Source: an uncultured Granulosicoccaceae bacterium (GTDB taxonomy: Bacteria; Pseudomonadota; Gammaproteobacteria; Granulosicoccales; Granulosicoccaceae). From it: DNA of 6,767 nt. How positions within the stretch are numbered: the first letter of the stretch is position 1; each line of letters opens with the position of its first letter. The stretch lies in assembly GCA_937951695.1 (NCBI GenBank), contig CALFBL010000360.1:1-6767 (forward strand). The letters are read 5' to 3'. Position numbers and translations under genes: made by a program. The notes beneath the pieces were generated by a model, which was given only the letters and a program-made list of their open reading frames with translations, was not told where the DNA came from and did not search any database. This document shows, in pieces, positions 1 through 6,040 of this stretch.

Positions 1-1
1 G

Positions 2-151
2 CTCGTGCCCGGCGACATTATCGTCAGTGGAACACCCACGGGAGCGGGTGCACGATTTGATCCACCCCGATTTTTAGTCCCGGGCGACGACATTGAAGTC
101 AGTGGCGAAGGCATCGGGGTATTGAAAAACGGCGTGGTAGACGAAGCATGA
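2..151 (+). CDS. Fumarylacetoacetate hydrolase (FAH) family protein, C-terminal end only
   Basis: The open frame enters from the left edge and ends at TGA 149-151, so only the last 49 residues are seen. They carry the FAH C-terminal core: GDIIVSGTPTGAG, then PPRFLVPGD, then GIGVLKNGVVDE, where the family normally ends. FAH proteins are Mg/Mn-dependent hydrolases, isomerases or decarboxylases acting on 2,4-dioxo or 2-hydroxy-dienoic acids. The stop overlaps the start of the next gene (ATGA), and that gene is a close HpaH homologue. It is therefore reasonable to infer that this protein handles a neighbouring step of a meta-cleavage pathway, for example an HpaG-like isomerase/decarboxylase. The tail differs from enterobacterial HpaG, and the metal-binding N-terminal part lies outside the window, so no exact activity is assigned. 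Confidence 0.85.
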   Translation, partial: LVPGDIIVSGTPTGAGARFDPPRFLVPGDDIEVSGEGIGVLKNGVVDEA

Positions 152-954
152 GCCTGAGTGCCGAACAAGTGGCTGAGGCTGCCACTGGGTTGTTCGAAGC
201 TGAGCGCAGCGGTAAACAATGCAAGCTGTTAAGCCTTGAGTATCCTGGTATGACGCTCGACGATGCTTATGCGGTGCAAGCAAAGTTGGTCTCGTTAAAG
301 CAGCAGGCGGGCGTTCGTGTTATCGGGCGAAAAATCGGTCTGACGTCCAAAACCATGCAACGAGCACTGAACATTGAAACACCCGACAGCGGTGTGTTGT
401 TCGATGATATGCAATTTGAGTCGGGCGCGATGGTTCCGGCAGGGCGTTTTATCGAAGCGCGGGTGGAAGCTGAAATTGCGTTTGTCATGGGTAGCCCGTT
501 AAGCGGTGCTGACGTTACCCGAGATGAGGTTAGAGCCGCCACCGATTACGTGGCAGCGTCGTTGGAGATTCTGGACACGCGCATAGTGCGCAAGGACGCA
601 GTATCCGGTCAGCCTCGAATCATCGTCGATACCGTGTCCGATAATGCGGCGAACGCAGGCGTCGTATTGAGCGATGCTCATCATCATGTTGATGCGTTTG
701 ATCTTCGTACGGTGGGTGCGATTGTCAAGCGCGACGGCGTGGTTGAGGAAACCGGACTGGGTGCTGGCGTGCTGGACGATCCGTTGATTTCCATGGTGTG
801 GTTGGTGCAGCGCCTTGGGCAATACAACGATGGCCTGCGTGCAGGCGATGTGGTGCTGTCCGGATCGTTCATACGGCCAATAGAAGCACCGCCGGGCAGT
901 CGGTTTGAGGCAGATTTTGGTGAATTCGGCGCTGTGTCGATTGGGTTTGACTGA
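148..954 (+). CDS. hpaH: 2-oxo-hept-4-ene-1,7-dioate hydratase (HpaH/HpcG)
   Basis: This 268-residue protein matches the usual family length of about 267. HpaH adds water to 2-oxo-hept-4-ene-1,7-dioate to give the 4-hydroxy acid, which the aldolase HpaI then cleaves in homoprotocatechuate (4-hydroxyphenylacetate) degradation in the cytoplasm. Family landmarks are HKIGLTSK-like GRKIGLTSK (60-68), the acidic VEAE (106-109), the SLEILDTRI block with E140, SDNAANAGVVL (164-174), GVVEETG (197-203) and GSFIRPIEAP (239-248). By analogy with MhpD, E107, E109 and E140 should bind the divalent metal and K62 should lie in the active site. The ATG overlaps the upstream FAH stop by four bases and has no strong Shine-Dalgarno, which points to translational coupling. 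The related hydratases MhpD and XylJ are the alternatives, but the central and C-terminal blocks look most like HpaH. Confidence 0.9.
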   Translation: MSLSAEQVAEAATGLFEAERSGKQCKLLSLEYPGMTLDDAYAVQAKLVSLKQQAGVRVIGRKIGLTSKTMQRALNIETPDSGVLFDDMQFESGAMVPAGRFIEARVEAEIAFVMGSPLSGADVTRDEVRAATDYVAASLEILDTRIVRKDAVSGQPRIIVDTVSDNAANAGVVLSDAHHHVDAFDLRTVGAIVKRDGVVEETGLGAGVLDDPLISMVWLVQRLGQYNDGLRAGDVVLSGSFIRPIEAPPGSRFEADFGEFGAVSIGFD

Positions 955-971
955 ACGCAGGTTGCGTGCTC

Positions 972-1017
972 GTGCAGATCGCCCGGCACAGATTCATTGG
1001 TTGATGCCCATCTGCGC
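972..1017. terminator. Inverted repeat between convergent genes, possible bidirectional terminator
   Basis: GTGCAGAT (972-979) can pair with ATCTGCGC (1010-1017): eight pairs, one of them G-U. Inside it GGCA (985-988) can pair with TGCC (1005-1008). The structure lies in the 85-base gap between the ends of hpaH (plus) and the CPKC thioredoxin gene (minus), where a terminator is expected. There is no clear T-tract on either strand, so intrinsic termination is uncertain. Confidence 0.4.
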
Positions 1018-1039
1018 GAGAGCGGAACACTCTGGTGGC

Positions 1040-1477
1040 CTACAGAGCTAGCTTGCGGACGGAAGAGATCAGTCTGTCTACAGCGGCTTGGATCATCTCC
1101 GCCGACTGTACGCCTTGAATCGTGTCGACGTGTTTGCCCGAGCTGTCGAACATCAGTAAGGTGACTGTGGCGGATCGGTATTTCGATTGCAGCGCTTTAC
1201 CCTCGGCTGTGGTGACGTCCGCCAGTCGGTAATGAATCGAGCTGTCCGGCAACTTTCCTACGATGTTTTCGGTTCGCAACTTCAGGCTTCTGCATTTTGG
1301 GCACGCCGGATCGTGAATTTGCACGATGGTCGGGGTACCGTCGCCGAGTACAGACAAATCATGCAGAGTTTTCTGGCGTTTATCGTAACTCGCGATAGCG
1401 ACCCCGCCGCCGATCACACCGACGGCACCCAAGCCCAATGACAGGAATTTACGTCGTTGTTTGTCGAGTTTCTTCAT
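1040..1477 (-). CDS. Small exported or membrane-anchored thioredoxin-like protein with CPKC motif
   Basis: This 145-residue protein has a basic N-terminus with a twin-arginine-like QRRKFLSLG (7-15), then a glycine/alanine-rich hydrophobic stretch (about 11-30). That fits a Tat signal or uncleaved anchor; AIA at 27-29 is a possible cleavage site. A thioredoxin-like fold follows, with redox pair C59-P-K-C62, a beta strand (IVQIHDP) before it, and a C-terminal strand-helix unit ending in DTIQG. It should act on the periplasmic side as a thiol-disulfide oxidoreductase or electron carrier. Where the cis-proline normally precedes TLLLF, the sequence reads SATVTLLMF, so valine (about V105) appears to replace it. 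The gene starts 18 bases after the DUF255 gene and is probably cotranscribed with it; AAAGG lies 12 bases before the ATG, a long spacing. The partner and substrate cannot be told. Confidence 0.8.
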   Translation of the reverse strand: MKKLDKQRRKFLSLGLGAVGVIGGGVAIASYDKRQKTLHDLSVLGDGTPTIVQIHDPACPKCRSLKLRTENIVGKLPDSSIHYRLADVTTAEGKALQSKYRSATVTLLMFDSSGKHVDTIQGVQSAEMIQAAVDRLISSVRKLAL

Positions 1478-1495
1478 CTTTTCGCAAAACCTTTG

Positions 1496-3922
1496 TTAGT
1501 TGATCCACGATACATCAATGGAAACAGTCTCTGGAGCAAGACACACCTCGTCATTGCAGGCCTGGATCTGTACGTTAAGTGGCAACCTTGAGTCGTTGAT
1601 GTCATCGCCGTCCACCGATACCAGTAGAGAGACTGTCTCTGCAAACAACGACAGTTTAGAGCGTTCAAACCCGAGCTCTACGAACACGGGATCCGGGAAC
1701 GAGACATCGTTCAATGCCACCGATTTCGGATCACCCGATGTCACAGCGGTGGGAATCAGATAATCCTGGACCGGTTGGTTGGAATTGATGTGCCAGCCAG
1801 GCTTCATGCGGATCTGCACCTCAGCGTTGTTGTCGCCGCGCTTTCGTGCCGAGACGTGCACAACGCCACGAGCGGCGTACTGGTGTGGCCCGGATTCGCC
1901 GAACAAGTGCTCACTGGCGCTTTTGAGTAAATAGAAATAACCGCCGGGCTGGGCTACCAACTGGCCAGAGAAAGCGGCGATGGTTTTGTTGGCCTGATCT
2001 GCAAAGCGTTCTTCTCCAGTACGTTTGTACAATTTCGCTAAGGCTCGTAACGCCACGGAGTTACCCGAGGGTATGGATGAGTCGTGCAAGTCTTTTGGCC
2101 GTACGGTTAATGCGGTTCCGGAAACAACCGATTCGCCCAAGAAAAACCCACCGTGCTCATCGTCCCAGAATCGTTCCACCATCTGGTCCACGATGGCCGA
2201 GGCTCGTTCCAGCCAGAGCTCGTCTCCCGTTACGTCGTAGACCGACACCAAGGCTTCAGCCAGATAGGCGTAGTCGGTCTGTTTGGCTGCTACAGAGACG
2301 TCGCCGTCAAAGGACGTGCGCCACAAGGTATCCTCATCGGTTCTGACCTGCTCCCACAGGTTTGTTGCCGAGCGTACTGCGATATCGACGTAGCGCGGCT
2401 GTTGCAAGGCAAAACCGACTTCGGCAAACGCATTGATCATAATAGCGTTCCAGGCCGTGATAATTTTATCATCGCGCAGCGGAGGAACGCGCTCATAGCG
2501 GGCGTTACGAAGCTTGACGGTGATGGCTTTGCGTCGTTCGGTGAATGCGTCGATCGACATGCCATTCTCTTCAGCGAATTCGACAAAATCCGCAGGCCGA
2601 TGCAGTATGGTCTTGTGTTCGAAGTTTCCAGAGTCAGTCACCCCCCATAACTGTTCTGCAAACTTTGCATCCGCTTCGTTCAACACCTCTCTCAACGTCT
2701 GTGGAGACCAAAGGAAAAAGGTGCCTTCTGCGCCCTCTGAATCGGCATCGGTGGCGGAGTAAAACAGACCATCCTCGTTCATCATCTCGCGTTCGACGTA
2801 GTCGAGAATGTCACGCGCTGTGGCTGCGTGATCGGCGTCTCCGCCCATAACATACGCTTCCGAATAAGCCCGCGCCAGCAGGCCCTGGTTGTACAGCATC
2901 TTTTCAAAGTGCGGCACCAACCAGGCAGGATCCACCGCGTAGCGATGAAAGCCACCGCCGATCTGATCGTGGATGCCACCGGCCGCCATGCGGCCCAGAG
3001 TAAAGTTCACGGCATTCAGTGCGGTTGTGTCACCTCGAGATCTGGCCTCGTTTAGCAGAAACAGTAAGGCCGATTCTTGCGGAAATTTTGGAGCTCCTGA
3101 AAAACCGCCTTCAAAATCATCGTGTCGGCGCAACAATAAACTGCTCGCACGTGTGATCACTTTCTCGCCAATTTCCTGCGCTTGTTGCCCTAACGACTGG
3201 GCGCGATTCAGAGCCTTCGATACTTGAGAGGCAGTGTCCAGTAACTGGCTTTTATTGTCGGTCCAGATGCCGTCCACTTGATCGAGTAGCCTCGAGAACA
3301 ACTCGGGTGGAATGTAGGTCGCGCCGTGGAATGGCCGGCCTTCGGAATCGGTAAAGTTTGACATCGGCCAACCGCCCGAGCCGTTGATCAGCAAGACCGC
3401 ACTCATGTAAAGCGAATCCACATCGGGCAGTTGTTCACGATCGACTTTGATCGAGATAAAGTCGTTGTTCATTTGCTCAGCGATGGCTTCGTTTTCAAAG
3501 CTCTCTCGCTCCATTACGTGACACCAGTGACAGGTGGAGTAACCAATAGACAGAAAAATCGGTTTATTGTCTGCTTGTGCACGCACGAACGCCTCTTCTC
3601 CGAACGGGTACCAGTTCACCGGATTGTGCGCGTGTTGCAGAAGGTACGGCGATTTTTCAAGGATAAGGCGATTGATGTACTTTGGCTGACCGTTTGCAAT
3701 AAAGTGTTCGGTTCGGGGCTTGTAGCTGTCGCCCTTGGATTCGTATGCTTCAAGCAGCTTGGGTGATAATTGCGGGTCTTCGTCAAGCGCCACGATAGGC
3801 GTGGTCAAATTCGCATCACTCGCGGCTAAAGCCCACGGCATCGAGAGTGTTAGCACGCTGCAAAGCAATGCCGATGTGTAAAACAGGCGTTGAGTCTTCA
3901 ATCGATTACCTTTTCCATTCAT
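1496..3922 (-). CDS. Exported DUF255 (YyaL/SPATA20-type) thioredoxin protein fused to a C-terminal DsbD-alpha-like domain
   Basis: This 808-residue protein begins with a signal peptide: basic residues, a hydrophobic core (about 13-30), and ALA-A cleavage near 33/34. Residues about 82-245 form the DUF255 thioredoxin domain, with the family blocks SPYLLQHAHNPVNWYPFGEE, STCHWCHVMERESFEN (C131, C134), VDREQLPDVD and GGWPM. Residues about 255-670 form the (alpha/alpha)6 barrel related to sugar epimerases, with GGIHDQIGGGFHRYAVD, PHFEKMLYNQ, YSATDADSEG and DDKIITAWNA. Residues about 685-808 resemble the N-terminal domain of DsbD, with MKPGWHINSNQP, YLIPT and a cysteine pair C789-x4-C794 (QACNDEVCLAPE). 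The biochemical role of DUF255 is unsettled. Export and the extra DsbD-type domain suggest periplasmic thiol exchange, which is inference. A TTG at codon 8 (position 3901), preceded by AAAAGG, is a credible alternative start that still leaves a good signal peptide. It is the first gene of a probable operon with the CPKC protein. Confidence 0.9.
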   Translation of the reverse strand: MNGKGNRLKTQRLFYTSALLCSVLTLSMPWALAASDANLTTPIVALDEDPQLSPKLLEAYESKGDSYKPRTEHFIANGQPKYINRLILEKSPYLLQHAHNPVNWYPFGEEAFVRAQADNKPIFLSIGYSTCHWCHVMERESFENEAIAEQMNNDFISIKVDREQLPDVDSLYMSAVLLINGSGGWPMSNFTDSEGRPFHGATYIPPELFSRLLDQVDGIWTDNKSQLLDTASQVSKALNRAQSLGQQAQEIGEKVITRASSLLLRRHDDFEGGFSGAPKFPQESALLFLLNEARSRGDTTALNAVNFTLGRMAAGGIHDQIGGGFHRYAVDPAWLVPHFEKMLYNQGLLARAYSEAYVMGGDADHAATARDILDYVEREMMNEDGLFYSATDADSEGAEGTFFLWSPQTLREVLNEADAKFAEQLWGVTDSGNFEHKTILHRPADFVEFAEENGMSIDAFTERRKAITVKLRNARYERVPPLRDDKIITAWNAIMINAFAEVGFALQQPRYVDIAVRSATNLWEQVRTDEDTLWRTSFDGDVSVAAKQTDYAYLAEALVSVYDVTGDELWLERASAIVDQMVERFWDDEHGGFFLGESVVSGTALTVRPKDLHDSSIPSGNSVALRALAKLYKRTGEERFADQANKTIAAFSGQLVAQPGGYFYLLKSASEHLFGESGPHQYAARGVVHVSARKRGDNNAEVQIRMKPGWHINSNQPVQDYLIPTAVTSGDPKSVALNDVSFPDPVFVELGFERSKLSLFAETVSLLVSVDGDDINDSRLPLNVQIQACNDEVCLAPETVSIDVSWIN

Positions 3923-3936
3923 TACCCAACTGTTCG

Positions 3937-3942
3937 TTTATA
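3937..3942 (-). promoter_or_regulatory. Possible -10 element for the DUF255/CPKC operon
   Basis: On the minus strand TATAAA lies 14 bases before the ATG at 3922. A transcript starting about seven bases downstream would have an almost absent leader for that ATG, but a leader of about 30 bases with AAAAGG for the TTG at 3901. No convincing -35 is present at 16-18 bases; TGATCA at 3962-3967 is spaced by 19. The call is weak. Confidence 0.25.
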
Positions 3943-4074
3943 CGCTTTTTTACCCAGCGATTGATCACTGTGGTGGCACCCGCCGAACTGAGCCTAGCCG
4001 TCGCGCTGCCCAGTGTTAGACATTTTCGTGTAATCATTAAGGCGTGTTTGCGGATGCCGTATTACCGGAGTTTG

Positions 4075-4320
4075 CTAAGGACTGTTCGACCCTATGACGC
4101 CTGTGAGTAACGCCAATCGATAGGACACGTAATCGATCAGTAGGTTTCGTTCAATTTGAAAATCATTGAAAATCACTTTCCGACTTGGATCGATCAGCAC
4201 AAACCATGGGATTCCACCGCCGCGATAATTTCGCATTGTGATGGGCCATTCCCGGGATTCAGGAACGCCTTGAAGGGGTCTGGGATCGATACTATTTACG
4301 CAAACGATCGTCCAGATCAA
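4075..4320 (-). pseudogene. C-terminal remnant of a TlpA/redoxin-type thioredoxin-fold gene
   Basis: The frame runs from a TTG at 4320, directly after a stop, to TAG at 4075 (81 codons). From about 4266 it reads like the C-terminal part of a TlpA/AhpC-TSA-type protein: TMRNYRGGGIPWFVLIDPSR holds the cis-proline loop and following strand, and KVIFNDFQI the last strands. The CxxC active site, the first strands and any signal peptide that should precede this are missing. None of the three minus-strand frames in the 90 bases up to the end of the CYTH gene supplies them. I see no start with a convincing ribosome site. It is most likely a decayed or deletion-truncated gene. A short functional peptide is possible but unlikely, because a thioredoxin fold could not be completed. 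Confidence 0.6.
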
Positions 4321-4410
4321 TCATGAATCACTTCCGTGACGGTGAGTTTCTGCAATAGCGCCTTTCACGACGCTTGACTACGATCAGCACGAGGACCGTA
4401 GAACTGAACC

Positions 4411-4902
4411 TCAATGCCAAGACTGGAAGGGTTTGCTGGACAGACTGGAGTTAAAATAGCGCGGATCATTGGTGACTTCCTGGCCGATCCAACCGGGGAG
4501 TTCGATGGGCTGGTCTTCGTGCTCCAGCTCGACTTCTGCGACGATCAGCCCAGCGTTGTCCCCCAGAAATTCATCCACCTCCCACACCAATCCGTGATGC
4601 AGTATTTTGCGGCGATATTTCTCGATCACACCACTCTCACAGAGTGCCAACATTGCTCGTGCGTCAGCGACCGGTATGGCGTATTCAAATTCCGCACGCG
4701 TCGCCCCGATGGTTGGCCCTTTGACCGTCAGTCTGCCTTCATTGCCCGCTATTCTGACTCTGACCGTTCGAGCCTTATCGCGATTCAAGTAGCCTTGACA
4801 ATAGAGAACCGGTTCGGCCCTTCGCCAGCTTGCATGACGGTCCTCCTGACAGGTAGGTTCTGATTCTGTTAACAAGAACTTGCGTTCAATTTCTGTTGCC
4901 AT
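4411..4902 (-). CDS. CYTH-domain protein (triphosphate tunnel metalloenzyme family)
   Basis: This is a 163-residue cytoplasmic protein. CYTH enzymes form an eight-stranded tunnel that binds triphosphates with divalent metal; members are inorganic triphosphatases, class IV adenylate cyclases or thiamine-triphosphatases. The N-terminus has the signature ExExK as EIERK (4-8). Further tunnel residues follow in order: RVRI (48-51), LTVKG (58-62), RAEFEYAIP (69-77), EKYRRK (94-99), WEVDEF (107-112) and AEVELE (122-127). Short bacterial CYTH proteins like this most often act as tripolyphosphatases, so that activity is the best guess, not a demonstrated one. ATG 4902 is chosen because EIERK normally sits at the extreme N-terminus and GGAG lies six bases upstream. 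A longer frame from a TTG at 4944 would run into the upstream repeat and add 14 residues unlike the family. The region before it is unusually G-rich in the transcript. Confidence 0.9.
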   Translation of the reverse strand: MATEIERKFLLTESEPTCQEDRHASWRRAEPVLYCQGYLNRDKARTVRVRIAGNEGRLTVKGPTIGATRAEFEYAIPVADARAMLALCESGVIEKYRRKILHHGLVWEVDEFLGDNAGLIVAEVELEHEDQPIELPGWIGQEVTNDPRYFNSSLSSKPFQSWH

Positions 4903-4908
4903 TGTGCG

Positions 4909-4912
4909 CTCC
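4909..4912 (-). promoter_or_regulatory. Ribosome binding site fixing the CYTH start
   Basis: GGAG on the minus strand lies six bases before ATG 4902. This supports the start that puts EIERK at residues 4-8, rather than the longer frame from the repeat. Confidence 0.65.
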
Positions 4913-4929
4913 GCTTTCCAACCTGACTC

Positions 4930-4988
4930 TAAACCCCAACCCAACCCAACTCCAACTCCAACCCAACTCCAACTTCCAACCCTAAACC
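4930..4988 (-). repeat. Degenerate CCAACC/CCAACT tandem repeat, G-rich on the CYTH sense strand
   Basis: About 59 bases consist of 5-7 base units of the form CCAACC or CCAACT. On the minus strand this reads as GG or GGG runs separated by TT, AGTT or AAGTT. TAAACC occurs at both edges (4930-4935 and 4983-4988). The array ends 27 bases upstream of the CYTH ATG, so it lies in its promoter or 5' leader. The G runs could form a two-layer, partly three-layer, quadruplex in the non-template strand or in the RNA. It may equally be a slippage-prone low-complexity tract with no role. Confidence 0.8.
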
Positions 4989-5315
4989 GAGGCCAAGCAA
5001 CTAGCAGCCGTTTTGCACAGTGGCTCAGCCCCTATTTTGATCTTTCTGCGTATACAATATATCAACTCCGTCGCCGTGAGCCTAAATAAACGTAAAGCGA
5101 GCGAGCGGTGTAACGTCTGTCGATTCGGGGAGGAACTACGGATATTGGAAGGTGGGGCCGATGTCGAGAGCGTGTTTTACTTTGCGCAATTCAACGCGGC
5201 GTCGGTCTTTATTAACGTACGGTTGTAGAAGTAGTGACGACTTTATAAAGCATATTTTTTGCGAAATAGGTCAAAGTGCCTGCGACGTGCTTACATGGGT
5301 ATCAGGATAAAAACT
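4989..5315. other. Intergenic region between divergent CYTH and peroxiredoxin-like genes
   Basis: I find no convincing gene here. It must hold promoters for both flanking genes. TATAAA at 5244-5249 with TTGTAG at 5223-5228 is a possible promoter for the plus-strand gene, but the spacing is only 15. A GTG-started plus frame at 5075-5227 encodes about 50 residues with one CxxC (RCNVCRFG) and no family I recognise. An ATG frame at 5161-5310 encodes 49 unrecognised residues. Both lack clear ribosome sites and overlap each other, so neither is called. Confidence 0.6.
5304..5307 (+). promoter_or_regulatory. Ribosome binding site fixing the peroxiredoxin-like gene start
   Basis: AGGA lies eight bases before ATG 5316. 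The upstream in-frame candidates, TTG 5259 and ATG 5295, lack such a site and would add a basic leader not expected in the family. Confidence 0.6.
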
Positions 5316-5837
5316 ATGAGTCACAAAGCAGACGCGGGAAAAACTCTCCCGGTCATCGACTTAAAAACCCACAGCGGTGAGACTCTACAAACCGGTGCTG
5401 CGACAGGCCGATGGCAACTACTCGTGGTGTATCGAGGTAAACATTGTGGGCGCTGCAAGCCGTACCTCAATCAAGTGGAAGCGATGCAGAAACGCTGGAA
5501 CGACGCAGGCTTCGATGTGATGGCCGTATCGGCTGACACAGCGGAAAAAGCCAGCGCCGATGTTGCCGAGTATGGCTGGACTTTCCCGGTTGGCTGCAAT
5601 TTGTCTGAGGCAGATATGCAAGCCATGGGCTTGTACATCAGCGATCCGTTGACGCCGACAGAAACCGATCGCCGATTTGCCGAGCCAGCGGTGTTCTGCC
5701 TGCGACCCGACGGCACGGTGCAAATCGCTGCTATCTCCAATGGCCCGTCAGCGCGTCCGGATCTGGAAGCGTTACTCGACGGGATGATTTTCACCATTGA
5801 CAATGAGAAGCCCGTGCGAGGCACGGTGAATTACTAG
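5316..5837 (+). CDS. Peroxiredoxin-like (AhpC/TSA superfamily) protein with HCGRC motif
   Basis: This 173-residue cytoplasmic protein has no signal peptide. The order of motifs fits the peroxiredoxin-like (Prx-like2) branch of the thioredoxin fold: LPVIDLKTHSGE (11-22), the strand LLVVYRGKHCGRCKPYL (35-51) with cysteines C44 and C47, FDVMAVSAD (66-74), MGLYIS (104-109), the loop EPAVFCLRPDGTV (123-135) with a proline in the cis-Pro region, and a tail SARPD...GTVNY. Relatives usually carry HCPxC; here the proline is glycine, which may change the redox potential or cysteine reactivity. Two more cysteines lie at 94 and 128. A thiol peroxidase or thiol-disulfide reductase activity is plausible but unproven, since the classical peroxiredoxin PxxxTxxC is absent. 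The start at 5316 is set by AGGA eight bases upstream. It is transcribed alone, divergently from CYTH and convergently with gnd. Confidence 0.85.
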   Translation: MSHKADAGKTLPVIDLKTHSGETLQTGAATGRWQLLVVYRGKHCGRCKPYLNQVEAMQKRWNDAGFDVMAVSADTAEKASADVAEYGWTFPVGCNLSEADMQAMGLYISDPLTPTETDRRFAEPAVFCLRPDGTVQIAAISNGPSARPDLEALLDGMIFTIDNEKPVRGTVNY

Positions 5838-5909
5838 TGACACGTTCTGCCGGCGTGGATCCAGATTTCAATCCCATCTCGCATTACACTGTGTTTTACG
5901 CAAATGATT

Positions 5910-5946
5910 AAAAAAGGTCGAGTGCACATCAAACGGTGCATCCACT
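5910..5946 (-). terminator. Weak candidate terminator downstream of gnd
   Basis: On the minus strand, AGT...GCAC can pair with GTGC followed by ACT, with a four-base bulge. Five bases later comes a run of six T (5915-5910). The position fits the end of gnd transcription, but the stem is short and separated from the T-run, so the call is tentative. Confidence 0.25.
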
Positions 5947-6040
5947 GGAAAGGCATTTACGTTGTCCAGGTGGCGCAGTGTCCAGCCGAGCCGTAAATCA
6001 GTCACAGCTATCTCGGTCGGTTCTTCCTATAAAGCGGGCG

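Noticed and set aside
2153..2650. 165-codon plus-strand open frame opposite the DUF255 gene
   Set aside because: It lies wholly antisense to a strongly conserved coding region and its translation resembles no family I know.
4414..4863. 149-codon plus-strand open frame opposite CYTH
   Set aside because: It is a shadow of the CYTH reading frame with no ribosome site or recognisable motif.
4903..4944. Longer CYTH frame from TTG 4944 (MGWGLESG start)
   Set aside because: The added residues come from the repeat region and are unlike the family. ATG 4902 has GGAG at the right distance and puts EIERK at the N-terminus.
5050..5058. GTATACAAT as a promoter -10 or operator
   Set aside because: No matching -35 lies at usable spacing on either strand, and the palindrome is only six bases.
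5259..5315. Longer N-terminus for the Prx-like protein from TTG 5259 or ATG 5295
   Set aside because: Neither has a ribosome site, while ATG 5316 has AGGA eight bases upstream and gives a family-like N-terminus.
5812..5826. Perfect hairpin CCGTGC-GAG-GCACGG at the end of the Prx-like gene as a terminator
   Set aside because: It lies inside the coding sequence (codons for PVRGT), and no T-tract follows.
5837..5911. 24-codon GTG frame overlapping the Prx-like stop
   Set aside because: It is very short, has no ribosome site of its own, and encodes no recognisable peptide.
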